A stretch of 7,428 nucleotides of DNA from an uncultured Lachnospiraceae bacterium (GCA_902795985.1 CADBNG010000487.1:1-7428), one strand, 5' to 3'. Shown: positions 1 to 5,938, counted from the stretch's first letter. Numbers and translations: made by a program. Notes: generated by a model not told the origin, from the sequence alone.

Positions 1-977
1 AACTCCATATCCTGCATATCATGGTAGTGATTCTCAAGGATCCTGCAGACCTGTGTGAACTGACGGAATGCCTCGGGGAACTTCTGCTCCATCTGGGCAA
101 TCGGCATCGGCGTGCGGATACCGGCAACGACGTCTTCACCCTGGGCGTTGGTCAGGAACTCGCCCATCAGGTGCTTTTCGCCGGTAGCGGGATCACGGGT
201 GAAGGCTACGCCGGTACCGGAATTGTCGTTCAGGTTGCCGAAGACCATCGGCATGACGGTAACGGCTGTTCCCCAGGAATAGGGAATATCGTTATCTCTT
301 CTGTAAACATTCGCACGGGGGTTGTCCCAGCTGCGGAACACGGCCTTGATCGCTTCCTTAAGCTGAACGATCGGATCGGACGGGAATTCTTCACCCAGCT
401 GGTTTTTGTACTCTTCCTTGAACTGCGCAGCCAGTTCTTTCAGGTCCGCGGCGGTCAGCTCCACGTCAAACTGCACGCCCTTTTCTTCTTTCATCTTGTC
501 GATGAGCTGCTCGAAATACTTTTTGCCGACTTCCATAACGACATCCGAGAACATCTGGATGAAGCGGCGGTAGGAATCGTAAACGAAACGCTCAAACTTC
601 GGATCGGGATTTCCCTTGATCATCGCGGCAACAACGTCATCGTTCAGTCCCAGATTCAAAATGGTATCCATCATACCGGGCATGGACGCTCTCGCGCCGG
701 AACGAACCGATACCAGGAGAGGATTTTCGGGATCTCCGAATTTCTTGCCGTTGAGCTCTTCGATCTTCTCGACATACTCCATGACCTGGCCCATGATCTC
801 GTCATTAATCTGACGTCCATCCTCGTAGTACTGTGTGCAGGCCTCGGTAGTGATCGTAAAGCCCTGGGGAACCGGAAGACCGATGTTGGTCATTTCGGCA
901 AGGTTCGCGCCCTTTCCGCCCAGCAGTTCACGCATGTTTGCATTACCCTCTGTGAACAGATAAATCCATTTTTTCAT
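1..977 (-). CDS. ppdK: Pyruvate, phosphate dikinase, N-terminal part (runs off left edge)
   Basis: Cytosolic enzyme interconverting pyruvate + ATP + Pi and PEP + AMP + PPi; in anaerobic Clostridia it commonly works in PPi-linked glycolysis or gluconeogenesis. The minus strand encodes 325 complete codons from an ATG at 977-975, reading MKKWIYLFTEGNANMRELLGG. This closely follows the Clostridium symbiosum enzyme as I remember it. Visible in the N-terminal nucleotide-binding domain are GGKGANLAEM (residues 20-29), SVRSGARASMPGMMDT (90-105, with Arg92 at the ATP-binding arginine position of the family), AVFRSWDNPRA (212-222) and GTGVAFTRDPATGE (254-267). The reading frame is still open at base 1, inside the LENHYHDMQDME segment typical of the family. 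Family members are about 870-880 residues, so more than half, including the phosphohistidine and PEP/pyruvate domains, lies outside. A CGGAGGT Shine-Dalgarno (996-990) precedes the start with a slightly long spacing. No frameshift is seen. Confidence 0.97.
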   Translation of the reverse strand, partial: MKKWIYLFTEGNANMRELLGGKGANLAEMTNIGLPVPQGFTITTEACTQYYEDGRQINDEIMGQVMEYVEKIEELNGKKFGDPENPLLVSVRSGARASMPGMMDTILNLGLNDDVVAAMIKGNPDPKFERFVYDSYRRFIQMFSDVVMEVGKKYFEQLIDKMKEEKGVQFDVELTAADLKELAAQFKEEYKNQLGEEFPSDPIVQLKEAIKAVFRSWDNPRANVYRRDNDIPYSWGTAVTVMPMVFGNLNDNSGTGVAFTRDPATGEKHLMGEFLTNAQGEDVVAGIRTPMPIAQMEQKFPEAFRQFTQVCRILENHYHDMQDME

Positions 978-1052
978 TGCTTTCTTTTGACCTCCGTAAA
1001 ATGAAGCATTTGTATGAGGCGGCTTATCGCCGTAACAGAGCCTAACATATTT

Positions 1053-1082
1053 ACTATACCTACATTAAAAGGAATTTGTCAA
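1053..1082 (-). promoter_or_regulatory. Sigma-A type promoter of ppdK
   Basis: On the minus strand there is a perfect TTGACA -35 box (1082-1077), an 18-base spacer, and TATAGT as -10 (1058-1053, one mismatch). Transcription would begin near 1046, giving a leader of about 70 bases. That leader contains a small CGGC/GCCG hairpin (about 1019-1032) and the CGGAGGT ribosome binding site. Confidence 0.75.
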
Positions 1083-1157
1083 TGCATAGGGAGGGATTCC
1101 GTACACCGGCAAAGAATCCGGAAGAAACGGTCAGGATGAAGTGAAAACCGGTTCGCT

Positions 1158-1185
1158 TTTTCACAGAAATGCCATTCTGTGAAAA
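1158..1185. promoter_or_regulatory. Perfect 11-bp dyad with competing upstream arm
   Basis: TTTTCACAGAA (1158-1168), a six-base loop, then TTCTGTGAAAA (1175-1185). A third element, GTGAAAA at 1141-1147, can also pair with TTTTCAC at 1158-1164, so two alternative hairpins share an arm. No T run follows on either strand, so it is not a standard terminator. It could be an operator for either divergent gene or, if transcribed, an RNA switch element. The function is unknown. Confidence 0.5.
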
Positions 1186-1250
1186 GGAATTTCGGATCTG
1201 ACCTTATAAAATCATTCGTTTCTGAGTATATCATTAAAGTCAGATAGGAT

Positions 1251-1256
1251 TATAAT
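1251..1256 (+). promoter_or_regulatory. Candidate -10 box for pdxK
   Basis: An exact TATAAT lies 112 bases before the chosen pdxK start. No convincing -35 element is found 16-18 bases upstream and there is no TG extension, so the promoter would need an activator or be weak. If it is used, transcription starts near 1263 and the upstream in-frame ATG at 1255 is not on the mRNA, which supports the start at 1369. Confidence 0.35.
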
Positions 1257-1268
1257 GAATAGAAATAA

Positions 1269-1335
1269 ACCGGTTCCTGCCGCGCCCTTACCGCCGAATC
1301 CGCTTTGCGGAACGTTCATCGCCGGCAGCACCGGT
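1269..1335 (+). ncRNA. Structured 5' leader of pdxK (candidate)
   Basis: ACCGGT (1269-1274) + CTGCCG (1277-1282) can pair with CGGCAG (1323-1328) + ACCGGT (1330-1335). This gives a 12-bp stem broken only by a TC/C internal loop. Inside it sits a second hairpin, TCCGC-TTT-GCGGA (1299-1311). The element lies between the TATAAT box and the AGGAGA ribosome binding site. It matches no riboswitch class I can recognise. It may be a cis-regulatory RNA or chance pairing in GC-rich DNA. Confidence 0.35.
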
Positions 1336-1353
1336 CACAGTATTCCGGAACAC

Positions 1354-1359
1354 AGGAGA
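1354..1359 (+). promoter_or_regulatory. pdxK ribosome binding site that decides the start
   Basis: AGGAGA followed by nine bases and ATG at 1369. It selects the family-typical MKKILTIQDIS start over the in-frame ATG at 1255, which has only a weak TAGGA before it. Confidence 0.8.
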
Positions 1360-1368
1360 ATCAAACCC

Positions 1369-2199
1369 ATGAAAAAAATACTTACGATCCAGGATATTTC
1401 CTGCTTTGGAAAATGCTCTCTTACCGTTGCCCTGCCCGTGATTTCCGCCATGGGGGTGGAAACCGTCATCCTTCCGACGGCCGTTCTCTCCACCCATACC
1501 ATGTTTTCGGACTTCACCGTAAAAGATCTGACCGATCAGCTGGAGCCTATTACAGACCACTGGAAAAGCCAGGGAATCACCTTCGACGCGATCTACACCG
1601 GATATCTGGGCTCGGCGGAGGAAATCGATATAACCCGCCGGATTTTCGAAAAATTCCGGACGGACAATACGCTGATCTTTATCGACCCTGTCATGGCCGA
1701 CAACGGCAAAATGTATCCGGCATTTGACATGGAATACGCCCGACTGAACGCCGGGCTTTGCGCTTCGGCGGACATCATTGTTCCCAACATCACCGAAGCC
1801 TGCTTTATGACCGGTACGGAATATAAGGAAACCTACGACGAAGCCTACATTCTCACGCTGCTGGAGCGCCTGGCAAAGCTCGGCGCCGGCACCGTTGTGC
1901 TGACCGGTGTTTCCCTTTCCGAAGGAAAAACCGGCATTTACGGTCTGGACACGAAAACCGGCAGAACCTTCCTCTACCAGAACGACCGGATCGACGCTTC
2001 CTATCACGGAACCGGCGATCTGTTCTCCAGCGTCTCCGTCGGCGGGATCGTCCGGGGTCTTTCCCTTGAAGAGTCCTTCCGGATCGCGGCGGACTATACC
2101 GCGAAAACCATTGAAACGACGCTGAAGAATCCGGAGAACCCCTGGTACGGTGTGGACTTCGAAACCACCCTGCCGGAGCTGATCAAAATGCTTCAATAA
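1369..2199 (+). CDS. pdxK: Pyridoxamine/pyridoxal kinase (PdxK/PdxY, ribokinase-like)
   Basis: A 276-residue cytosolic kinase that phosphorylates the 5'-hydroxyl of pyridoxamine, pyridoxal or pyridoxine with ATP, salvaging vitamin B6 to PLP. The length is normal for the family. Visible motifs are ILTIQDISCFGKCSLTVALP at the N-terminus (substrate pocket, residues 4-23), GYLGS (78-82), IDPVMADNGKMY (105-116), IVPNITEACFMTG (137-149), VVLTGVS (176-182) and YHGTGDLFSS (212-221). The GTGD anion hole ends in the presumed catalytic base Asp217. The pyridoxal-kinase-type N-terminus favours PdxK/PdxY over ThiD (HMP kinase). An ATG at 1255 would add 38 residues but lacks family support. The gene stands alone, divergent from ppdK and convergent with the response regulator gene, so it is probably monocistronic and ends at the hairpin at 2242-2293. 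Whether pyridoxamine is preferred over pyridoxal cannot be read from the sequence. Confidence 0.93.
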   Translation: MKKILTIQDISCFGKCSLTVALPVISAMGVETVILPTAVLSTHTMFSDFTVKDLTDQLEPITDHWKSQGITFDAIYTGYLGSAEEIDITRRIFEKFRTDNTLIFIDPVMADNGKMYPAFDMEYARLNAGLCASADIIVPNITEACFMTGTEYKETYDEAYILTLLERLAKLGAGTVVLTGVSLSEGKTGIYGLDTKTGRTFLYQNDRIDASYHGTGDLFSSVSVGGIVRGLSLEESFRIAADYTAKTIETTLKNPENPWYGVDFETTLPELIKMLQ

Positions 2200-2220
2200 A
2201 TAATACAAAAAGAAACGGCA

Positions 2221-2344
2221 CTTTGTGTCATTTTTCAGCACAAAAGGGACAGGGCTTTGCGTCATTATCCGGCGCAGGGCACCTGTCCCTTTTAAATCCG
2301 TCCCCTTTGTGTCATTTTTCAGTACAGGGTGCCTTTCCCCTTTG
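2221..2344. repeat. Three degenerate copies of a REP-like intergenic repeat
   Basis: The unit begins CTTTGTGTCATTTTTCAG and continues into a CAGGGCACCTGTCCC-like tail. Copies are at 2221-2254, 2255-2293 and 2305-2344. Copies 1 and 3 match at 21 of 22 opening bases. Copies 2 and 3 match at about 29 of 39 positions. Each opening part can form a short TTTGTGT/GCACAAA-type stem with GU pairs. From memory, similar elements (GGGGACGG and TTTGTGTCA words) are scattered between genes in many Bacillota, sometimes associated with REP-associated (RAYT/Y1) transposases. No transposase is present here. Confidence 0.65.
2242..2293. terminator. Long hairpin, likely bidirectional terminator between pdxK and the response regulator
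   Basis: AAAAGGGACAGG (2242-2253) pairs perfectly with CCTGTCCCTTTT (2282-2293). The inner bases 2254-2263 and 2271-2280 add up to ten pairs with GU wobbles, leaving one bulged A (2281) and a seven-base loop. Because the arms begin AAAA and end TTTT, each strand has a short T run after the stem, which suits two convergent genes. The T runs are short, so termination may be partial. The hairpin is built from the surrounding repeats. Confidence 0.6.
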
Positions 2345-2350
2345 CGCGGG

Positions 2351-3031
2351 TTATTCCTTCCGGTAAAGCGTGGACGGGCGGCCGCCCGTGCCGTAATTGA
2401 TTTCTTTTTCCACCATGCCGGCTTCCGCCATGTAATTCATATACCGGCGCACCGTCACGGCGGAAAGGCCCACGGTTTCCGTAATCTCGTCGGCAGCCAG
2501 CCAGCGGCCCCGGTTCTGCTGCATATACTCCTGAAGGGTTTCCAGCGTCTTTTCCTGAATGCCCTTCGGATGAAGCACTTCCGCGGCAGCCTGCGGCGCG
2601 CCGCCGCCCAGCAGGCTGTCGATCCGTTTCTGGCTGAAGGAATCCTGTTTGAACGCGTCGGTCTGAACTATGAATTTTTCCAGCGCAGTCTGGAACCGGT
2701 CGAACGCGAACGGTTTGACCAGGTAATCCACGACACCCAGTGAAAACACCTGTTCCAGCGTATGTCCGTCGTTGGCGGCTGTCACCATGATAACGGCAAC
2801 CGACAGCCCGTCCTCCCGCATCGCGCGCAGGGTTTCAATACCGCTCATCACCGGCATATAGACATCCATGATCACCAGATCCGCTTCATTCTCCGCCAGG
2901 TAATCCAGCGCGGACTGGCCGTTCGGGCATTTTTTCACCACCTCGAACTGTCCGTTTCGCTGCACGTATTTTTCATTGATCATCGCGACCATCGGATCGT
3001 CTTCCACGATCAGGACCTTATACTTCGCCAT
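2351..3031 (-). CDS. CitB/DcuR-type response regulator
   Basis: A 226-residue cytosolic DNA-binding regulator, partner of the overlapping histidine kinase gene. The receiver domain (about 4-122) shows the acidic pair Asp11/Asp12, the phosphorylation site Asp56 in VIMDVYMP, Thr84 and Lys107 in LVKPF. After a linker, residues 160-226 form a helix-turn-helix of the CitB/DcuR/MalR type: ADEITETVGLSAVTVRRYM (180-198), then a wing ending GTGGRPSTLYR, a signature of this subfamily. The start at 3031 is chosen because AAGGAG lies nine bases upstream and the domain begins at once. The frame is open a further 56 codons upstream, but that stretch is kinase coding sequence in another frame. The first 14 bases overlap the end of the kinase gene, suggesting translational coupling. 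Family members usually control carboxylate uptake or fermentation genes; none is in the window. Confidence 0.93.
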   Translation of the reverse strand: MAKYKVLIVEDDPMVAMINEKYVQRNGQFEVVKKCPNGQSALDYLAENEADLVIMDVYMPVMSGIETLRAMREDGLSVAVIMVTAANDGHTLEQVFSLGVVDYLVKPFAFDRFQTALEKFIVQTDAFKQDSFSQKRIDSLLGGGAPQAAAEVLHPKGIQEKTLETLQEYMQQNRGRWLAADEITETVGLSAVTVRRYMNYMAEAGMVEKEINYGTGGRPSTLYRKE

Positions 3032-4652
3032 GATTTCCGTCTCCTTTTCCGCCGGTTCGGTCAAAACGAACGGCAAACACGGTTCCCTTTCCCACTTCCG
3101 AGGAAACCTCGATTTCCCCGCCCAGGTTTTCAATGATTCCCTTAATATGATGAAGTCCCGTTCCCCGGCCTTCTCCCTTGGTGGAAAAGCCCAGGTCATA
3201 GATCCGGGGCAGATCGGAGGGAGCGATTCCGGGTCCGTTGTCTTCCACCGTGATCAGCAGTTTTCCGGGAAGAGAATACATCCCGAAAATCAGCTCTTTT
3301 TTCTGCTGGAGACCGGCGCTGTTCATGGCATCGAACGCATTGTCGATCAGATTGCCGATGATGGTCACCAGCGTTTCACCCGGTATCATAATATCGTATT
3401 TGGAATAGGAACTCTCTTCGGTGATCCGCATGAAGACGTTCAGTTCCGCCGCCCGGGCCTGTTTTCCGATAAGAAGGGCCGCGACCGTCGGATCATGGAT
3501 CGCGTTCATGATGCGGCTGATCGTTTCCTTCTGGACCATGGTAATATTCTCGATATACGCCATAGCCTCTTCGTACATTTCCATTTCCAGAAGGCCCAGG
3601 ATCACATGCAGCTTATTGGTAAAGTCATGATTGTTGGCGCGCATGGAATCCACCAGATACCGGGTACCGGAAAGATCCTCCATCAGCCGGGTATACTCCG
3701 TCCGGTCATGCAGGATTCCGATCGCCCCGATCACCGTTTCCCCGTCCCGGATCGGCTGGCGGTCCGCCAGAACGTCCGTTCCGCCCGCCGTACGGACCGG
3801 AACGCCCGATTCCTTCTCCCCGCTCTGCAGGGTCTCCAGCAGAAACGTCCGGCTGAGCTCTTCCGCCTGATTCCCGCCGTCTTCCCCGCCGCCGCTGTCC
3901 GAAAGCATTTTTTCAGCAGACTGGTTTATAAACTGAACCTTCGCGTCCCGGTCCACCGCCACAATACCCTCGTCGATGGATTCCAGAATATCATCCCGGA
4001 TTTTGTAAAGGGCCGTAAAGGCATCGGGTTCATATCCGTTCAGCCGTTTTTTGATTCCGTCCGACAGTTTAAAGGAAATCAGCAGCTCCACAAGGAGGGC
4101 TGCCAGCGCCACAATCAGGAAAATGACGATGATATGCCGGATCTGCCCCTGAATATTGGTCATCAGCGCCAGGGAGATTACAAAGCCGGCCTCTTCTCCG
4201 GAAGGATTCCGAACAGGCGCATAGGCGCGGCGCTGGGTTCCGGAGGGACCCCGGCCGTCTTCCGCATAGCTTTTTCCATTATATAAGGAAAAATCCGGCA
4301 GGTTCCCGTCATAGACCGTTCCGATCAGGTCATGATTGGAATGATAAATACGGACGCCGCTGCTGTTGATGACGGAAATCACGTCGATATTATCCAGGGT
4401 ATTGTACAGCGCATCCAGCCGGCGGGTCCGCCCTTCCGCCGGCTCCTCCAGCGGTTCATCCGACAGTTCCATGGCCGCGGCAACGGTTTCCGCCACATTC
4501 TGCAGATTCCTGTCCCGGGACCCCGCTTCCGCGCGAAGGCAGATCACCGCTCCTGCCGCCCCGAGGACAAGGGTCAGAACAATGATCAGCACCGTCTGCG
4601 TCAGCATGAAATCCCGGCGGATGCTTTTTAAGGAATTGCGGTTTCTCTTCAT
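3018..4652 (-). CDS. CitA/DcuS-type membrane sensor histidine kinase
   Basis: A 544-residue membrane sensor. TM1 is about residues 16-38 and TM2 about 172-194. Between them is an extracytoplasmic Cache/PAS-like domain in which VISVINSSGVRIYHSNHDLIG (91-111) keeps the RxxH pair (Arg101, His104). GKSYAEDGRGPSGTQRRAYAPV (126-147) supplies Arg141/142 near the distal arginine position. In CitA and DcuS these positions bind citrate or C4-dicarboxylates. A cytosolic PAS domain follows (about 218-316, DILESIDEGIVAVDRDAKVQ onward). The phosphoacceptor is His342 in RANNHDFTNKLH, the NHDFxNxLH box of this family. The ATPase domain has the N box NLIDNAFDA (434-442), DNGPGI (471-476), Phe489 and GRGTGL (495-500). 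The start has a modest AGGGTGG ribosome binding site (4663-4657). It is the first gene of a two-gene operon. An insert GGGEDGG (254-260) in the PAS domain is probably a loop. Confidence 0.94.
   Translation of the reverse strand: MKRNRNSLKSIRRDFMLTQTVLIIVLTLVLGAAGAVICLRAEAGSRDRNLQNVAETVAAAMELSDEPLEEPAEGRTRRLDALYNTLDNIDVISVINSSGVRIYHSNHDLIGTVYDGNLPDFSLYNGKSYAEDGRGPSGTQRRAYAPVRNPSGEEAGFVISLALMTNIQGQIRHIIVIFLIVALAALLVELLISFKLSDGIKKRLNGYEPDAFTALYKIRDDILESIDEGIVAVDRDAKVQFINQSAEKMLSDSGGGEDGGNQAEELSRTFLLETLQSGEKESGVPVRTAGGTDVLADRQPIRDGETVIGAIGILHDRTEYTRLMEDLSGTRYLVDSMRANNHDFTNKLHVILGLLEMEMYEEAMAYIENITMVQKETISRIMNAIHDPTVAALLIGKQARAAELNVFMRITEESSYSKYDIMIPGETLVTIIGNLIDNAFDAMNSAGLQQKKELIFGMYSLPGKLLITVEDNGPGIAPSDLPRIYDLGFSTKGEGRGTGLHHIKGIIENLGGEIEVSSEVGKGTVFAVRFDRTGGKGDGNHGEV
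3041..3046 (-). promoter_or_regulatory. Ribosome binding site of the response regulator gene
   Basis: AAGGAG on the minus strand, nine bases before the ATG at 3031-3029. It lies inside the 3' end of the kinase reading frame and fixes the regulator start. Confidence 0.75.
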
Positions 4653-4700
4653 AAAGCCACCCTGAATGCTTTTCGAATCTTTTTTTAAAGGTATGTAATC

Positions 4701-4729
4701 ATAATATAACCCAAATACCCCTTTTTTAA
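4701..4729 (-). promoter_or_regulatory. Candidate promoter of the two-component operon
   Basis: On the minus strand TTAAAA (4729-4724), a 17-base spacer and TATTAT (4706-4701, one mismatch). An overlapping alternative is TTTAAA/TATATT with a 16-base spacer. The region is AT-rich and ambiguous. It would place the transcript start about 40 bases before the kinase ATG. Confidence 0.35.
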
Positions 4730-4742
4730 ACCCCTTTTGAAA
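4718..4742. repeat. Tandem direct repeat in the divergent regulatory spacer
   Basis: CCCCTTTTTTAAA (4718-4730) is followed directly by CCCCTTTTGAAA (4731-4742). The copies abut at a 13-base period and overlap the candidate -35 region of the kinase promoter, about 50 bases upstream of the SemiSWEET -35 box. The spacing would suit a regulator binding direct repeats, for example the adjacent CitB-type protein. That use is inference; a slippery AT/C-rich tract is the alternative. Confidence 0.4.
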
Positions 4743-4790
4743 GTAAAATAAACGCCCTGAAAAAAAGATTTTTTTGTTTCTTTCGAAAAA

Positions 4791-4818
4791 TTGCCAATCC
4801 GGCGGAAAGGATTATGAT
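4791..4818 (+). promoter_or_regulatory. Sigma-A type promoter of the SemiSWEET gene
   Basis: TTGCCA (4791-4796), a 16-base spacer and TATGAT (4813-4818), each box with one mismatch. The upstream A/T tracts (4760-4790) resemble an UP element. The transcript would start near 4825, giving a leader of roughly 40 bases ending in a strong AAAGGAG ribosome binding site (4852-4858). Confidence 0.65.
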
Positions 4819-4866
4819 GGAACCATCGAAAGCAAACAACCGCAACGTTTTAAAGGAGAAAAAATC

Positions 4867-5166
4867 ATGGGTGCAATTTTTGAAACAGGAATGCTGATCT
4901 GCTTTGGAATTTCATGGCCGCTGAACGTACTGAAAGCGTACCGTTCCCGGACCGCAAAAGGCATGAGCCTTCCCTTCATCCTTCTGATCATCGCCGGCTA
5001 TATTTCCGGCATCACCGCAAAGATGGTCAACGGGCAGATCACTTATGTACTGGCTGTATATATCCTGAATCTCTGCATCGTGCTCGTGAATCTGGGTCTC
5101 TACTTCCGCAATCTCAGTCTGGACCGCGCCGCGGAAAAAGCGGTCGCCGCCCACTCTGTTGCTTAA
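4867..5166 (+). CDS. SemiSWEET/PQ-loop family small membrane transporter
   Basis: A 99-residue membrane protein with three predicted helices: about residues 5-21, 37-54 and 60-80. The first helix and following loop, SWPLNVLKAYRSRTAKGMSL (16-35), have the shape of a PQ-loop repeat (a Pro in the helix, then a basic RSRTAKGMSL loop). The canonical Pro-Gln reads Trp-Pro-Leu-Asn here. A single three-helix bundle that must dimerise is the bacterial SemiSWEET design, and the length (about 85-100 residues) fits. Characterised SemiSWEETs move sugars; the substrate here is not shown by the sequence. The start at 4867 is set by AAAGGAG eight bases upstream; the frame is open from 4774 but that part overlaps the promoter. 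Divergent from the histidine kinase gene and followed 64 bases later by the SGNH-like gene, with no terminator between, so the two are probably co-transcribed. Confidence 0.82.
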   Translation: MGAIFETGMLICFGISWPLNVLKAYRSRTAKGMSLPFILLIIAGYISGITAKMVNGQITYVLAVYILNLCIVLVNLGLYFRNLSLDRAAEKAVAAHSVA

Positions 5167-5217
5167 TAAAAACTCATAACAAACTGACGTAAAACTGTTC
5201 GTACACATACTGATAAT

Positions 5218-5224
5218 GGGGGAA
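5218..5224 (+). promoter_or_regulatory. Ribosome binding site of the SGNH-like gene
   Basis: GGGGGAA lies six bases before the ATG at 5231 and nine before the ATG at 5234. It overlaps the possible earlier ATG at 5216, which itself has no ribosome binding site, so 5231 or 5234 is preferred. Confidence 0.55.
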
Positions 5225-5230
5225 CCGACA

Positions 5231-5911
5231 ATGATGAAGTCAAAATGCAATGATCCGGTCTTCAGGAATCGTGAAAAAGGCCTCTTTTATATGGATGACC
5301 GCAGGGAAGGAACCACGGTCATGATCTTCGGAGGCAGCCGGGACTGCCGTCTGGCCACCGCGGAACTGACCGATGAAATGGACGCTGTCATCGATCTTGT
5401 GAACTGCAGCGTCGCGGATCTGAAGATCGAAGAAGCAACAGAGCATTTTGACCACTTCGCCGCTTCCGAAACCCCGGACCGCCTGCTGATCCATCTCGGC
5501 GAAGCGGACCTCGCGTCCTTTGCCGTAAACAGCGAGCGTTTCGATATGGCTTATCTCCGTTTCCTGGAGCATGTATCCGCAGTTCTTCCGGAATGCGAAA
5601 TCTGCCTGCTCTCCCTGGAAAATGAAGATGACATCCCGGTCATTAACGAAATGAACCGCCACATCTCCAACATCGCCGAATCCGAGCGCTGCGGTTTTGT
5701 GGACCTGAACCATGTGGCCGCCAGCGACGCCGCGGCCCGCAGCATCGCTTTCGTATACACCATCGGATTTGTCCGCCCGCTGAACAAAAAGATCTCCGAC
5801 CTCTCCCTGGTCCGGATGATCTACGGAACCGAACTCCCGCCCGTCCATGGCGCCAAACCGGTCCCGGAGCGGGTTTCCGAAAGAGAAGCCATTCCGGCCT
5901 TCTCCTTCTGA
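5231..5911 (+). CDS. Degenerate SGNH/GDSL-hydrolase-like protein
   Basis: A 226-residue, apparently cytosolic, protein with no signal peptide or membrane segment. The pattern resembles an SGNH hydrolase fold. VMIFGGSRDCRLATAEL (30-46) stands where block I (GDS) belongs, leaving Ser36. DLVNCSVADL (55-64) resembles block II. RLLIHLGEADLASF (84-97) sits at block III, where GxND has become GEAD. RFDMAYLRFLEHVSAVLP and CEICLLSLENED resemble the later helix and strand, and MNRHISNIAESERCGFVDLNHV (141-162) the stretch before block V. The DxxH catalytic pair of block V is not recognisable; VYTIGFVRPLNKK is there instead. If the assignment is right, it has lost its Asn and probably its Asp-His, suggesting a non-hydrolytic or altered role. 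The fold call rests on pattern recognition, so a novel family is possible. It follows the SemiSWEET gene and ends at a terminator, so it is probably the last gene of that transcript. Confidence 0.6.
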   Translation: MMKSKCNDPVFRNREKGLFYMDDRREGTTVMIFGGSRDCRLATAELTDEMDAVIDLVNCSVADLKIEEATEHFDHFAASETPDRLLIHLGEADLASFAVNSERFDMAYLRFLEHVSAVLPECEICLLSLENEDDIPVINEMNRHISNIAESERCGFVDLNHVAASDAAARSIAFVYTIGFVRPLNKKISDLSLVRMIYGTELPPVHGAKPVPERVSEREAIPAFSF

Positions 5912-5938
5912 TACAACAGACCCATCTTCTTTAAAACA

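Larger units (their letters stand above)
978..1368. other. 391-base divergent spacer between ppdK and pdxK
   Basis: This stretch lies between the two divergent gene starts. The left third (978-1085) is the ppdK leader and promoter. The middle (1086-1210) has two dyads, GGATTC/GAATCC at 1094-1099/1114-1119 and a perfect 11-bp dyad at 1158-1185. The right part holds a perfect TATAAT (1251-1256) and a foldable leader before pdxK. An in-frame ATG at 1255 would extend pdxK by 38 residues, but that extension is low-complexity, Pro-rich and foreign to the family, so I treat it as non-coding. I see no conserved riboswitch signature such as the TPP CUGAGA element. Confidence 0.7.

Noticed and set aside
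21..1004. Plus-strand open frame of 327 codons
   Set aside because: Antisense shadow of ppdK; its translation has no recognisable family, while the minus strand gives an unmistakable PPDK N-terminus.
1161..1182. CRP/FNR-type operator
   Set aside because: The halves run TCACA-N12-TGTGA, the reverse of the TGTGA-N6-TCACA arrangement.
1255..1368. 38-residue N-terminal extension of pdxK
   Set aside because: Pro-rich and absent from the family as I know it; the ATG overlaps the TATAAT box, and a strong AGGAGA sits before 1369.
1086..1368. TPP riboswitch upstream of the kinase
   Set aside because: No CUGAGA or matching second conserved block; the gene is also PdxK-like rather than ThiD.
1288..2265. 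Minus-strand open frame opposite pdxK (325 codons)
   Set aside because: Shadow frame created by codon bias of pdxK; no family resemblance and it reads through the repeat hairpin.
2221..2344. CRISPR array
   Set aside because: Only three degenerate units, no regular unique spacers and no cas genes; better explained as REP-like repeats.
2976..4286. Plus-strand open frame of 436 codons opposite the histidine kinase
   Set aside because: The minus-strand kinase has every expected motif; the opposite frame has none and no ribosome binding site of note.
4774..4866. 31-residue extension of the SemiSWEET protein
   Set aside because: It overlaps the promoter boxes, is hydrophilic, and precedes a perfect AAAGGAG-8-ATG start.
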